Positions 22,844 through 32,910 of a stretch of 64,000 nt of DNA are shown here, in pieces. Numbering within the stretch: the first letter of the stretch is position 1; each line of letters begins with the position of its first letter. Source of the DNA: Cryptomeria japonica (taxonomy: Eukaryota; Streptophyta; Pinopsida; Cupressales; Cupressaceae); assembly GCF_030272615.1 (NCBI RefSeq), contig NC_081405.1:22707772-22771771 (forward strand), in the 5' to 3' direction. Both the position numbers and the translations under genes were made by a program. The notes beneath the pieces are model-generated. The model was not told the origin of the DNA and did not search any database. It was given only the letters and a program-made list of their open reading frames with translations.

Positions 22844-25800
22844 CAAATCAAATTCGCCTGGTCATACGCTGATATGCCTGGATTAGATCCGGGTTTGGTA
22901 ATGCATTATTTGACAGTCAAACCGGGGGCAAAACCAGTAAAACAGAAATTAAGAAAAATGCATCCACAAGTGGCATTACTAGTCAAAGCAGAACTTGAGA
23001 AATTACTCAATGTCAGATTCATATGCCCAATTGATTATCCTGAATGGATCTCCAACTTGGTACCTATTAGTAAACCGAATCGCAGCATCAGAATTTGCAC
23101 AGATTTCAGAGACATCAACAAAGCTTGTCCAAAGGATGACTTCCCATTACCAAATATTGACTTGATTGTTGATCTCACAGCAGGTCATGAAATGTTATCC
23201 TTGATGGATGGATTCTCTGGTTATAATCAAATAAGGATCGCACCCGAGGATCAACATAAAACAGCATTTACTTGTCCGTGGGGAACTTTCTGTTGGAATG
23301 TCATGCCTTTCAGGCTAAAGAATGCAGGTGCTACATATCAAAGAGCCATGACTACTATCTTTCATGATCTCATGCATGTAACTGTGGAAGATTATGTTGA
23401 CGACCTCTTGGGAAAATCAATAGACAGAAATACACATTTGGACATACTTTCAGTCATCTTTGATCGGTTGGAAAAATACAAAGTAAGATTAAACCCCAAG
23501 AAATGTGTCTTTGGAGTAACCTCCGGGAAGCTCCTAGGATTCATTGTATCCAAAAGAGGAATTGAAGCTGATCCAGCAAAAGTCAAGGCCATCTTGGAAA
23601 TGCAACCTCCAAGAAATATCAGTCAACTTCGATCCTTACAAGGAAGACTCTAGTCTATCCGAAGATTCATAGCACAACTGGCAGATAAGTGTAATCCTTT
23701 TCAGCACCGGCTACATAAAAACATCAAATTCAAATGGGATGATAACTGTCAACAGGCTTTCCAAACACTCAAAGATTATCTTCTAAATCCGCCAGTTCTG
23801 ATGCCACCAGTTCCAGATCAGCCTCTGTTACTATACATATCAACTACTCCAACCGCACTGGGGGCACTCTTAGCACAACAAAGTGTTGAAGGCAAGGAAA
23901 AAGCAGTATACTATATCAGTCGCACATTGGTGGGATACGAGATAAATTACACACCAATTGAGCGTGCATGTCTCGTCGTGGTCTTTGCTTTGCTGAAATT
24001 ACGACATTACATGCTCACTCATAAGACTAAGTTAGTTGCAAGGATAGACCCATTGAAATACCTTCTTAACAAAGTGACACTTACTAGGCGACTAGCCAAA
24101 TGGGTAATGATCCTGAGTGAATTCGACATCGAGTATGTGGACAGAAAAGCAATAAAAGGACAAGCCATTGCAGATCAATTAGCAGATGTTCCCATGATAG
24201 ATGATGTTCCTCTAAGTTCTGAATTTCCAGATGAATCCATTTTGACAATGTCACATGCGAAGCCATGGCAACTGTACTTTGACGGCTCATACACACAGCA
24301 TGGGGCAGGAGCTGGCATCCTCTTCATAACTCCTCAAGGGGATTTTATACCAAATTCATATCGCTTATCATTTCCTTGCACTAACAATATAGCGGAGTAT
24401 GAAGCATTAACAACAGGATTGCGAATTGCAGTTCAATGGAAGATTCAAGAACTTTGTGTTTTTGGGGATTCCCAACTTGTCATCTGTCAAGCAACTGATG
24501 ATTACCAAACAAAATATGAAAAGTTAATGCCTTATAAACAAATGGTGGATGACCTGAAACAACACTTCATAAAGATTGATTTTGAGCAGATACCAAGAGA
24601 GCAAAATCGCGCCACAGATGCCATGGCTACAATTGCTTCACTAATTGATTTACCTCCAAACGAGACTCGCTATGAGTTCTTGGTGGATAACCTTTTGGTC
24701 CCTTCATATGAGATCATGCCTACTGAGACTATATGTGTTGTTGGTCCCGAATCCCAGTTATATGGTTCCATTTTCACATACCTACGTGACAATACTTTAC
24801 CTCCTGATCTATCGAATAACCAACATCGCACTTTCATTCGCCAATCCTCTCGATATGTCATTTTAGCTGATACCCTATATCGGCGAGGTCTAGATGGCAC
24901 TCTTCTTAGATGTTTAGAAAGCGACGAAGCTCAGATTGCGTTTTGGGAAGTGCATGAAGGGATATGTGGTCCACATGCTAGCGGTCCTACCTTGGCCAAG
25001 AAACTCATCAGGACTGGATATTACTGGCCCAATATGGAGAAAGACTCATATCATTTTGTCAAGAAATGTAAGCAATGTCAAATTCATGGAGACCTCATAC
25101 ATGCGCCAGCACAAGAACTTCAACCACTTGCATCTCCTTGGCCTTTTTGTCAATGGGGACTCAATCTCATAGGCAAGATTCACCCTCCTTCTTCCAATGG
25201 TCACAAATTTATTATCACTGCCACAAAGTATTTTACAAAATGGATTGAAGTCGTGCCTCTCACACAAGTTACTGGAAAATAGATTGCTACATTCATCCTC
25301 AACTATATCATTTGCTGATACGGTATTCCTGTTTCCATTATCACTGATAACGGGCGTCCCTTCAAAAATCAGGATGTTTGTGAACTCTGTGACCGCTTCC
25401 ATATCTCTCATCATTTCTCTAGACCATATTACCCCCAAGGTAATGGCCAAGCTAAGGTGTCTAACAAATCAATCCTTAAAATCCTAAAGAAGACAGTCAA
25501 CGATGTTGGTCATAATTGGCATATCCAACTTAATCCTGCACTTTGGGCCTACCGCACAAGTGTCCGCACACCTACAGGAGCTACACCCTATTGGCTTGTC
25601 TATAGCACTAAAGCTATCTTGCCTATTGAGGTCGAGCTACCCTCTTTACGGGTTTCTTTACAAAACACCATCAGTGATGAAGACTATAGGGTCTCTCGCT
25701 TGCAAGAGTTGGAACTATTGGATGAAAGAAGACAAACTACTTTCAATCATCTCAAGGCTTACCAACAACGAATGAGTCGCAGCTACAATCACAAGGTCAA

Positions 25801-26014
25801 GCCTCGTACATTTGAGGTAGATGACTTAGTTCTCAGAGAAAATCCTAAAAATCAACAAGACAGAGAGAAGAAGGGCAAGTTCGAACCAAACTGGCTTGGT
25901 CCCTACATTATTACAACAACATATGGATCTGGTGCATATCAGCTCTCAACTATAGAAGGTGAACCTTTGGAGGATCCTATCAATAGCATGCACCTTCGCC
26001 GGTTCTACACATAG
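22844..26014 (+). pseudogene. pol: Tat2 pol: RT, RNase H, second RNase H, integrase (stops, catalytic losses)
   Basis: One frame with TAG 23651, TAG 25280 and TGA 25316, and no indels. RT keeps FRDINKACPKDDF and YVDD (about 23395). The first RNase H is degenerate (YISTTPTALG). The second RNase H (24268-24640) keeps Asp-Glu-Asp-Asp (YFDGS, AEYEAL, GDSQL, TDAMA). The integrase zinc finger is present, but the core reads WGLNLIG (Asp to Asn) and NGQAKVSN (Glu to Lys); only ITDNGRPF keeps its Asp. The integrase is therefore dead. Given fairly similar LTRs, decay after insertion or help in trans are both possible. Confidence 0.92.
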
Positions 26015-26161
26015 CTCTTCAGAATATCCTAATTCAAAAATACAAAAAAAATCAAAAATTTCAAAAATACAAAAAAATCAAAAATTTCGAAAATACAAAA
26101 AATCAAAAAAATTCAAAAATACAAAAAAAAAAATTGTAAAACAAATAAAAAATCGTTACTT
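26015..26161 (+). repeat. A-rich repeats after Tat2 pol
   Basis: Short repeats of AAAAATACAAAAAAATC and AAAATTTC. A similar A-rich block follows Tat1 pol (7260-7380). Confidence 0.6.
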
Positions 26162-26308
26162 GGTGAAAACCTGGCAAACAGGCACCTTGTGACATAAAAA
26201 ACATTGAAAAAATCAAAAAAGTAAAGAGAAATAATTTCGTCCAACGGTGAAAACCACTTCGGTGGCGCCCTGGGCAAGTAGCATGGTGAAAACTGGGTCA
26301 CCAGTGCC
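26162..26308 (+). other. GTGAAAA hairpin motif, three copies after Tat2 pol
   Basis: 26162-26186: stem CCTG, loop GCAAA, CAGG. 26246-26269: stem CCAC, loop TTCG, GTGG. 26285-26308: stem CTGG, loop GTCA, CCAG. Each is preceded by GGTGAAAA and followed by CACC, CGCC or TGCC. Three different stems in the same frame of constant bases is strong evidence for selection on pairing. Confidence 0.7.
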
Positions 26309-27792
26309 ATGCGTAGAGACATTGCTCCTCCCTCCTTCAGGATTCACTTTCATCCTTTCACTTTGCACACACTCACAACCTATTCGTTCATAATAAACTT
26401 ACACATTCCCATCATGGCTTGTTATTGATCTACCCAAGATTGGTTAGCCATTCATAATAAACCTCCCTTTTCATCCCTTTCCATCCATAATAAACCAGAT
26501 CCTATCTGTGGCTAAGGTAAATCCTACGTCTAGTGATGGGTGTAGAACTGAGAACATCACATGTTTTGAGAAGTACAGTTTCTTCCAACTTCCTTCAGTC
26601 TATCCACGCACAATCCGCAATAAAGCAACATTTGCATCACAGATCCGCAATAAAGTTTCATCTTCTCCGCAATAAAGTATCAATTTCATGGATTCAGTCA
26701 GTTTCAGATGAGACATAGCAGCAACAATGGGCTTCAACAAATCAAATCTTTCAACAGACTCAAACACTATATGGTTCAGTGCTATCTATCCTTTTTGTGA
26801 AAGTAAACATTGTGACCATAATCAAATAAGACTTATACAAATGACAAGAGACACTAAACTTGAGGACTACAGTGGATGTTGGTGTTGAGTCTTGGTTTTC
26901 TTTTGATTTCATCTTTTGGTGACATGTCTTTTAGCTTTTCCAGGATGTCTCTGACTAGAGATTCTATCTCCAGGATGTCTTTGACTAGAAAGGCGAGGAT
27001 GGGGTATCGTCACCTATTTGTATTTGCTGTCTGTGGATTGTCTTTTAGTAATGCTATGACTTGTCCAAGGATATGAGGACACTGTGAGTCTAGTGTGAAC
27101 TGGGGCATTCCTTGTTTGTGATTGTCTTGTCTCCATGCAAACAGGTACAATGACTTTCTGGGTCGAACATATGCCTCGATTGTCATAACCTACTTGCCAT
27201 AATAAAGCTCAATGATGATAACGCACAAGAAGCTCTTTGACTTTCATGTCTTTTGTCTTTCATCCCCCTTTCTTGATTGACTTCCATCATCCTTCTCGAG
27301 TTCGTGTAGCCTGCTATCACATGACTGAGTATATTGACACACCAAAAATATTTGCATTTCATGTAGTTTCACTTGCATTACCACATATAAGTATTTCATA
27401 CATAGATATATATATCACAACTGCATCACATCCTGCACACAACACCTGTTAGCACAATTTACATTTGCATTATCATATTCATTTACATTACATACATTTA
27501 CATTTGCATCATGCATAACATTTTAAAACATAAAAGAACAAAAATATTGCATTGCATCATATACATATTTGAATCCATCTCATAAACAAACATCACATAA
27601 GAACATCTCATCACATCGGTACACATGCATATAGCTGCCGCAAAGATGAATCATCTCATATATAAAAATAAAGTGTCATGATACAATGAGGTCAAAATCA
27701 TATGACTACAAAAAGCACCCGTAGGTGTCTACAATACAAAAATGGTACAAAACTGATACAAAGGGAGCCCTCTAAGGCTATGATGAACTCCC
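26309..27792. other. Non-coding spacer of Tat2 between pol side and antisense gene
   Basis: I see no conserved protein. CCATAATAAA / CCGCAATAAAG words recur at 26385-26690. From 27330 to 27660 the sequence is rich in CATTTGCAT and ACAT words, as beside the Tat1 antisense gene. It may be the 3' untranslated region of the antisense transcript. Confidence 0.45.
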
Positions 27793-29330
27793 TCACTTGG
27801 AACCACCTGGCCTCAGTAGAATCTGAGCCCCTGAAGGACCCGCCCTAGGATCATCCTGCCTGTCCCCTCTATCTGGTGGTGGTGGAGGACCCATAACCCC
27901 ACCACTCGATGTCTGTCTCCTCTGGCTCCCTCCCGTAGCTGTCGTTATATGCGACAGTCTATGGAAGCTCCTCGCCCACTGATCTGTTGGCACTGCACCA
28001 TAGTAGAGGTCCCTCCAGTAGGCTATCTCCTCTCCTGCCCACAGGACATAAGCGTATCCTACCCCTATATCCTCAGCTGCCTCTCTCCCTGCCCTCAGTG
28101 TTGTCTTAGCCTCTGTGTAGCACTGGATAGCCTAATCCCACTCTCACTTAGTATCCCTGAGCCTCATCCTGAGCCGATCCCTCTCCCTCTCCAACTCCTG
28201 GATCTCATCTGCCTGGCCCTGGCAGATCTCCCTCAGATCTAGCAGCTCCTCCTCCACTAGGTCAACCCCCTCTACCTCTGCCTGTGGCTCCCCCTCTGTG
28301 CGTGCCTGCCCCTGTGCCTATACCTGTACCTATACTAGTGCCTGTACTGGTACCTGTCTCTGTCCCTATCCCTGTATCTGTACCTACCTGGGACCCTGTG
28401 CTGCTGGCACCTGTAAAGGCAATCCACCGCGACCCCTCACCACCCGAGCCTGTCTCTCCTCTCCACCCTCCCTCCGAGGTGCAACCCGCCTCTCTCCAAC
28501 TACTCCCCTCCTCCTCCATTGGCCTCTACCCCCATCACCTCCACCCTCCTCATCATCTCCCCCCCATCTCCCTCCAATGCCTCTCCTGGATCTGTCAACC
28601 GTGGGAACGGATGCTCTGCCCAATAAGCTGTATACTCGGCATCCATGTTGGCGTCCTCGATCTCTGGCCACATGTCCCAAGGTAGGGGTATCATCTCCAC
28701 TAGCTGAGTCACTTCCTGATCATACGACAGCAAGGGCCCAAACTGTGCTTGATCTCTAACTGTGCGTGCATACCAGCCTGAGCCCTGGGGCATCCTCTGA
28801 ATCCGACCAAACTGTCGGCCAATCCTGTCTACAAGCTATCTCTCTAGTACATAGGGCGTCCGCCCAATCAGGTACCTGCTCCGGAAGGTGTACGGCAACT
28901 CAACTGCGTCATCCTCCCACTGCTCGCAGCCCAGATATGGTCACCATATGACCTCATCAATGTCGTCTATCACTCACCGCCAATACTCTAGCCTGCCAAT
29001 CCGAGGCTGTGATGTGATCATATCATACAAATTTACAAAGCTGCGTCCATGACCTCTGCCCCTGAAGTGTATCGGTCGGGTAACTGGCAAATGCTCATAG
29101 GCCCATACCTGCAGCAATGTAACTTCGCAGCTCAATCCTACTGATCCATGATAAACAAACTGGTGAAGCTCATAATACAAGTGTGTTAGCACACATGGTC
29201 CCCAGGCATATCTGGTGTGCTGCGTCACCAGTGTCTCCAGTGCTCCTCCCCAGCCCATAGCCAACCCTCATGTTGCCCTATCCGGACACAGGAACCCACT
29301 GATAGCTCCTCCGATCACTGCCGGCAATGC
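27793..29330 (-). pseudogene. Antisense PMD protein gene remnant of Tat2
   Basis: Homologous to the Tat1 antisense gene and in the same place. Recognisable from right to left: ISGFLCPDRAT / MGWGGALETLV, WGPCVLTHLYYELHQ, CEVTLLQVWAYEHLP (CAG where Tat1 has TAG), RYLIGRTPY, then a linker, coiled coil (LREICQGQADEIQELERE) and EEIAYWRDLYYGAVP. It ends SGAQILLRPGGSK at 27793. The N-terminal PMD half is missing and tandem repeats lie there. The linker is Thr/Gly-rich (repeats of TGTGIGTET type, 28300-28400) instead of acidic. Breaks: TGA near 29284, a stop at 28974, a frameshift near 28510 and stops near 28150. Not functional as it stands. Confidence 0.75.
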
Positions 29331-29359
29331 TAACCCTGTGGCTGTCATGGTGTCCCATG

Positions 29360-29495
29360 ACACTCACTGTTCATCACAAAGTGTTACTCACATTTTGCAC
29401 TCCCTATTCATCACAAAGTGCTGCTCATATTTCAGTACTCCCTGTTCATCACAAAGTACTCTATCTTAGTACTCACTGTTCATCACAAAGTGCCT
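29360..29495 (+). repeat. Tandem repeat of about 36-40 bp, four copies
   Basis: The core CTGTTCATCACAAAGTGCT recurs four times with diverged spacers. It lies where the N-terminal half of the antisense PMD gene would be, so it may mark the deletion or expansion that broke the gene. Confidence 0.75.
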
Positions 29496-29639
29496 TGATC
29501 TATCCTAGTCTTCCTAGAGGACCTGCTTGAGTGTATCCTCTCAATAGCTTATCCAATCGACAGCGTATATTCATCACAGAACTACCGATTTGACCTAGAA
29601 GATGCAAATTCACACTTTCTCAAATTCAAACACGCTTAC

Positions 29640-29940
29640 ATGACATAAACGCGCTCAAAGACTGCATAGACGCGCCTGAAGAACACAGATGTGCCTGCTT
29701 GACACAGACGTGCCTATGCTCTGCACAAACGTGCCTGTTTGACACAGATGTGCCTTTTTGGCACAAACGCGCCTGGACATCACAGACGTGGCTGCAATTG
29801 ATGCAGACGCGGGTCTAGACATAGACACGCCTGACACAAACACAGATGCGCCTGGCGAACACAGACGCGCCTGACACAAACACAGACGCGCCTGGCAAAC
29901 ACAGACGCGCCTGGCACCAACGCAGACGCGCCTAAATATT
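29640..29940 (-). repeat. CACAGACGCGCCTG repeat array upstream of Tat2 antisense gene
   Basis: About 14 copies of a word like CACAGACGCGCCTG spaced 17-35 bases, with CpG-decayed variants (CACAGATGTGCC, CACAAACGCGCC). Read on the - strand it is CAGGCGCGTCTGTG, the same word found in the + strand leader at 16285-16550 and 17770-18005. Confidence 0.8.
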
Positions 29941-30445
29941 TTTTGACACTTTTTGGACCCTAGTATAAGCGCATTTATGACCCTATCTAGCATGCATTAA
30001 TGACAAAATTAAATGCGTCAAGGTACGAGGAGGTTTGGTGGTACTTACTGGCTCTCCTGCCTCTGCTGGCCTCTGAAATCAGCAAACGCGATCAAATTTG
30101 TGAGTGAAAGCCATCGCTGCTGACTGCTCCTGCTCTATTCTCGCTCTGTAATATGCTCTTGTGGATGTGTAGATGACAATGAGGATGTATTTTCCCCTAT
30201 GGTCTATCTTATAGCCCACCCTAGCCCTCGCCTTCGTTTCTCGAGTCAGTCTTCATTATCCTGTGACCCTATCACTTTATTTGGTCAGTCCATTCTAGCC
30301 TCTCTTTCTTATCGAGAGATTGTGTGCAATCTTTTCAGACATTTTCATCCAATCTCTCGAGGGGGCATATTATTCCCATCCTGGGGCAACTTTGTATTAG
30401 TTCATATTATCTTCTTTGAAACAACGCGACAAGCCGCATTGTCTC
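29941..30445. other. Tat2 region between antisense leader and polypurine tract
   Basis: No coding region seen. The stretch from about 30310 (ATCTCTCGAGGGGGCAT, then TTTGAAACAACGC) resembles Tat1 at 11730-11800, so it is a conserved part of the element's 3' end. Confidence 0.5.
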
Positions 30446-30459
30446 AAAGAGGGGCAAAA
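30446..30459 (+). other. Tat2 polypurine tract
   Basis: AAAGAGGGGCAAAA immediately before the 3' LTR; identical to Tat1. Confidence 0.9.
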
Positions 30460-31241
30460 TGTAAACACTTAAAATTGTCCAATTTAATTAAATAAATATT
30501 TTATTTATTTAATTATCTAAGCTTAATTCTTCTATTAATTAATAAATCTTTATTTATTTAATTAATTCATTTATCCTCTTCTAACCTTATTTCTCATTTA
30601 AATAAATACATTTATTTATTTAAATTATCCTTTTCCTAAATTAAATAAATATTTTATTTATTTAATTATCCCACTTCTTCTATTAATTAAATAAATCTTT
30701 ATTTATTTAATTAATTCATTAACCTTTTTTACCTATGACATATGTCATTCATCTCTTAATTCATACACTACCTACCTCTTTCATTATTTTATTATTTCTT
30801 CTACCTACCCTCTAATCATAGCCAACCTCCTTTTACACCTCTCAATCTTATCCCTCCATTTCTTATTGTGTCTTCTATATAAGGAGATGCTTCCTTCATT
30901 ATCAAACCCTAATGATTCTATGCATTCTAATCATCTCTTACGCAATTGACTACACTACGATCCTACTTGCAACCACATTCTGTTCTTTGTTGAGCTCTTG
31001 TGCATATAAAATCTGAGAGCAAATATATCAAGCAAGATCAATGGAGATAGGAAGAATGGAGATCAAAACCCTATTGGACATGTGATGGTATAATCTTTGT
31101 GATTTCATTTGATTTGCATTGTCTTAGGTAATCTTCATATGTTATGGTAGATCTTTGTTGATTGTTAGGCTAGTGTTTTGTGGTTGAATTCATTTAGCCT
31201 TTCAATACTGTTATTGTTGTTATCCATTTTCACCATATACA
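30460..31241 (+). repeat. Tat2 3' LTR
   Basis: TGTAAACACTT ... CCATATACA, 782 bp, followed by the second CTTAC. About 18 substitutions against the 5' LTR, mostly G/A and C/T. A TATATAAGG box is at 30876-30884. Confidence 0.95.
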
Positions 31242-31246
31242 CTTAC
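31242..31246 (+). repeat. Target-site duplication CTTAC, right copy (Tat2)
   Basis: Matches 15398-15402. The C1 gag frame reads through once Tat2 and one copy are left out. Confidence 0.93.
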
Positions 31247-32029
31247 ATTCATTCTACAATTTTCAAAGTTATGACCAACTTTGTTGCATTTGGAGCATTG
31301 ACCGGTGGGAGGATTGATATTCTGATAATTCCTAGATCTAAATTCATTTGCCCTATGACCATATTTATTACAGTTAAAGCATTTTCCATTGAATTTATAA
31401 GTATTAGGAGGTCTTACCAGTTTGCTGTCATCCTGAGTATTTGCAGTACCAGAGCTTTCTCCAACTTCAAATCCAATTCCAGAAGTGTCACCTTTGGGTT
31501 TTTGATTCTTCAATAAGGTACCAAGTTCTTCTGAGCTTTTCTTGAATTTTTCTTTGTGTTGATTTGCAGTTTCCAATTCCCTTTCCAAGATTTCTTTTTG
31601 TCTCATTAGTTCATTCAAGTCATTCTGAGTATGCATCAAATCTGTCTTCAACATGTCATTTTCATAGCTAAGTCTTGTGTTCTCATTTGCTGCATCACTT
31701 AGTCTTTTGGTCAATTCTTCTTCATTCTTCTTTCTGTCCTCAATCTCTTTGCAAAATCTCATAGTCATATCCTGCATTTCATTTTTTGTTGTCATGATCT
31801 CTTGTTTCAACTTTCTTATCATATCATTAAGTGATTCATTTTCATCATTCTCATTTTGCAATTTTTCACAAAGTTCTCTTCTCTTATTTCTTGTAACAGT
31901 AAGATTTTATTCAAGTGCCTGAATGATATCCTGAGCTGCTTTTAAATCATCTTCTAATTTGATATTTTTCAACTTCTCTGCATCATAGTCAGTAAGAGCT
32001 CCTTCAAGTTGCTTCATTAGATTTTTCAT
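31242..32029 (-). pseudogene. C1 gag-like gene, 5' part: coiled coil and zinc knuckles 1-2
   Basis: The start is ATG 32029 (MKNLMKQLEGAL), 58 bases after the primer site. One stop (TAA 31907, compatible with CAA) breaks the frame. About 200 residues of continuous coiled coil follow (Leu/Ile heptads with Lys, Glu, Asn). Knuckle 1 is CFNCNKYGHRANEF, with its last Cys lost; knuckle 2 is CSKCNKVGHNFENC. The protein continues at 15402. A coiled coil with four knuckles is unlike the usual copia Gag (a helical capsid domain and one knuckle). It probably binds element RNA; the assembly role is inferred. Confidence 0.78.
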
Positions 32030-32086
32030 TTTTACCAGTGTCAAGATCTTCCTCAAGCTGTTAGGCTACTGAAAATAGAGGACCAA

Positions 32087-32098
32087 GCTCTGATACCA
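32087..32098 (-). other. C1 primer-binding site (initiator-Met tRNA type)
   Basis: On the - strand TGGTATCAGAGC, two bases after the LTR end CCCTAACA. This is the standard plant tRNA-iMet primer site. Confidence 0.9.
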
Positions 32099-32100
32099 AT

Positions 32101-32910
32101 TGTTAGGGTTCCCACAGATACTGAGAGGGGGGGGGTGAATCAGTATCTAACTGGTATTCAAATTTTCTTTAGATAAAACATGCATAACATAAAGTAACAG
32201 TGTACCAATATGCAAGAATTAATGTAATAAACAGAATCAAAAACATCCACATGAAAAGAACACCATAACACAAGATGTTTAACGAGGAAACCCAGTGTGG
32301 GAAAAACCTCGATGGGATTTGTGACCCACAATATTCACTTACTGGCCAATAAGAGAATATTACTTACAATAGGGGCCTGCACATGAAGGAAGGTCAATTT
32401 CCTAGAGCACACTGCTCAGTGAGAAGTCACACTAACTTACAATAAGGATTAAACTAATCCAATGATCTGTAGTGCTTTATAATAGCATCTCCAATGCCAG
32501 ATTCAATACCGGTTCTTGCTATGTTCTTTACATATACCCTTGACCTATAATTTGCACATTAGTTCTGTCTAATAATTTTCTTTATGCTCGTATACCTATA
32601 TCTACAAATGTCTATAATGATCTCTTTTATATACAAGAGTCATTTTACAATTTGCCAAGTCGGCTTGCAATAATAATCAAAATATTACATATCAAAAATC
32701 ATGTCAGCCTTTGTGTCGGTATACATCTTTTCTTCTGTGTCGGTGTCGGTGCCGGTGTAAAGTGGTTTTGCTGATGTCGGTGCACTGTCTTGCTTGAATA
32801 ATGCTTTGCCGGTAGAATGTCTTACCGGTGTCATAGGATTGCAAGGTTGCCATCAATGACAAAACCTTCAATCACACATAATGTCTCATTGGAGTGTCCA
32901 TATGCCAACA
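32101..32910 (-). repeat. C1 5' LTR
   Basis: On the - strand TGTTGGCATATGG ... CCCTAACA, 810 bp, with TG/CA ends. It carries the conserved hairpins at 32116-32148, 32283-32311 and 32313-32328, and a run of nine G on the + strand. The partner LTR must lie left of the window. Confidence 0.85.

Larger units (their letters stand above)
15403..31241 (+). mobile_element. Tat2: complete Tat-lineage LTR retrotransposon with antisense PMD gene
   Basis: A 15.8-kb element with two 782-bp LTRs, a primer site, polypurine tract and perfect CTTAC target duplication. The LTRs differ at about 18 sites by eye, about 15 of them transitions, with no length change. The internal part carries a 2.3-kb leader, gag-pro-pol in one frame with seven or more stops, and an antisense PMD gene remnant. 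Domain order is that of Tat1, but it is a separate family (different leader, LTR and spacer). It sits inside the C1 gag gene. Confidence 0.96.
31242..32910 (-). mobile_element. C1 element, proximal part (5' LTR, primer site, gag start)
   Basis: Order on the - strand: LTR (32910 to 32101), primer site for initiator-Met tRNA, Gag-like gene. It continues at 15402 beyond Tat2. The right LTR edge abuts the coding sequence of the Athila-like integrase, so C1 inserted into that element. No RT or integrase of its own is seen in the visible part. Confidence 0.87.

Noticed and set aside
28284..28759. + strand Val/Pro and Cys/Thr-rich repeat ORFs
   Set aside because: Complement of the Thr/Gly linker of the antisense PMD remnant.
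29640..29940. CRISPR-like array
   Set aside because: Repeat units are about 14 bases, irregularly spaced and variable, in a plant retroelement; no spacers of even length and no cas genes.
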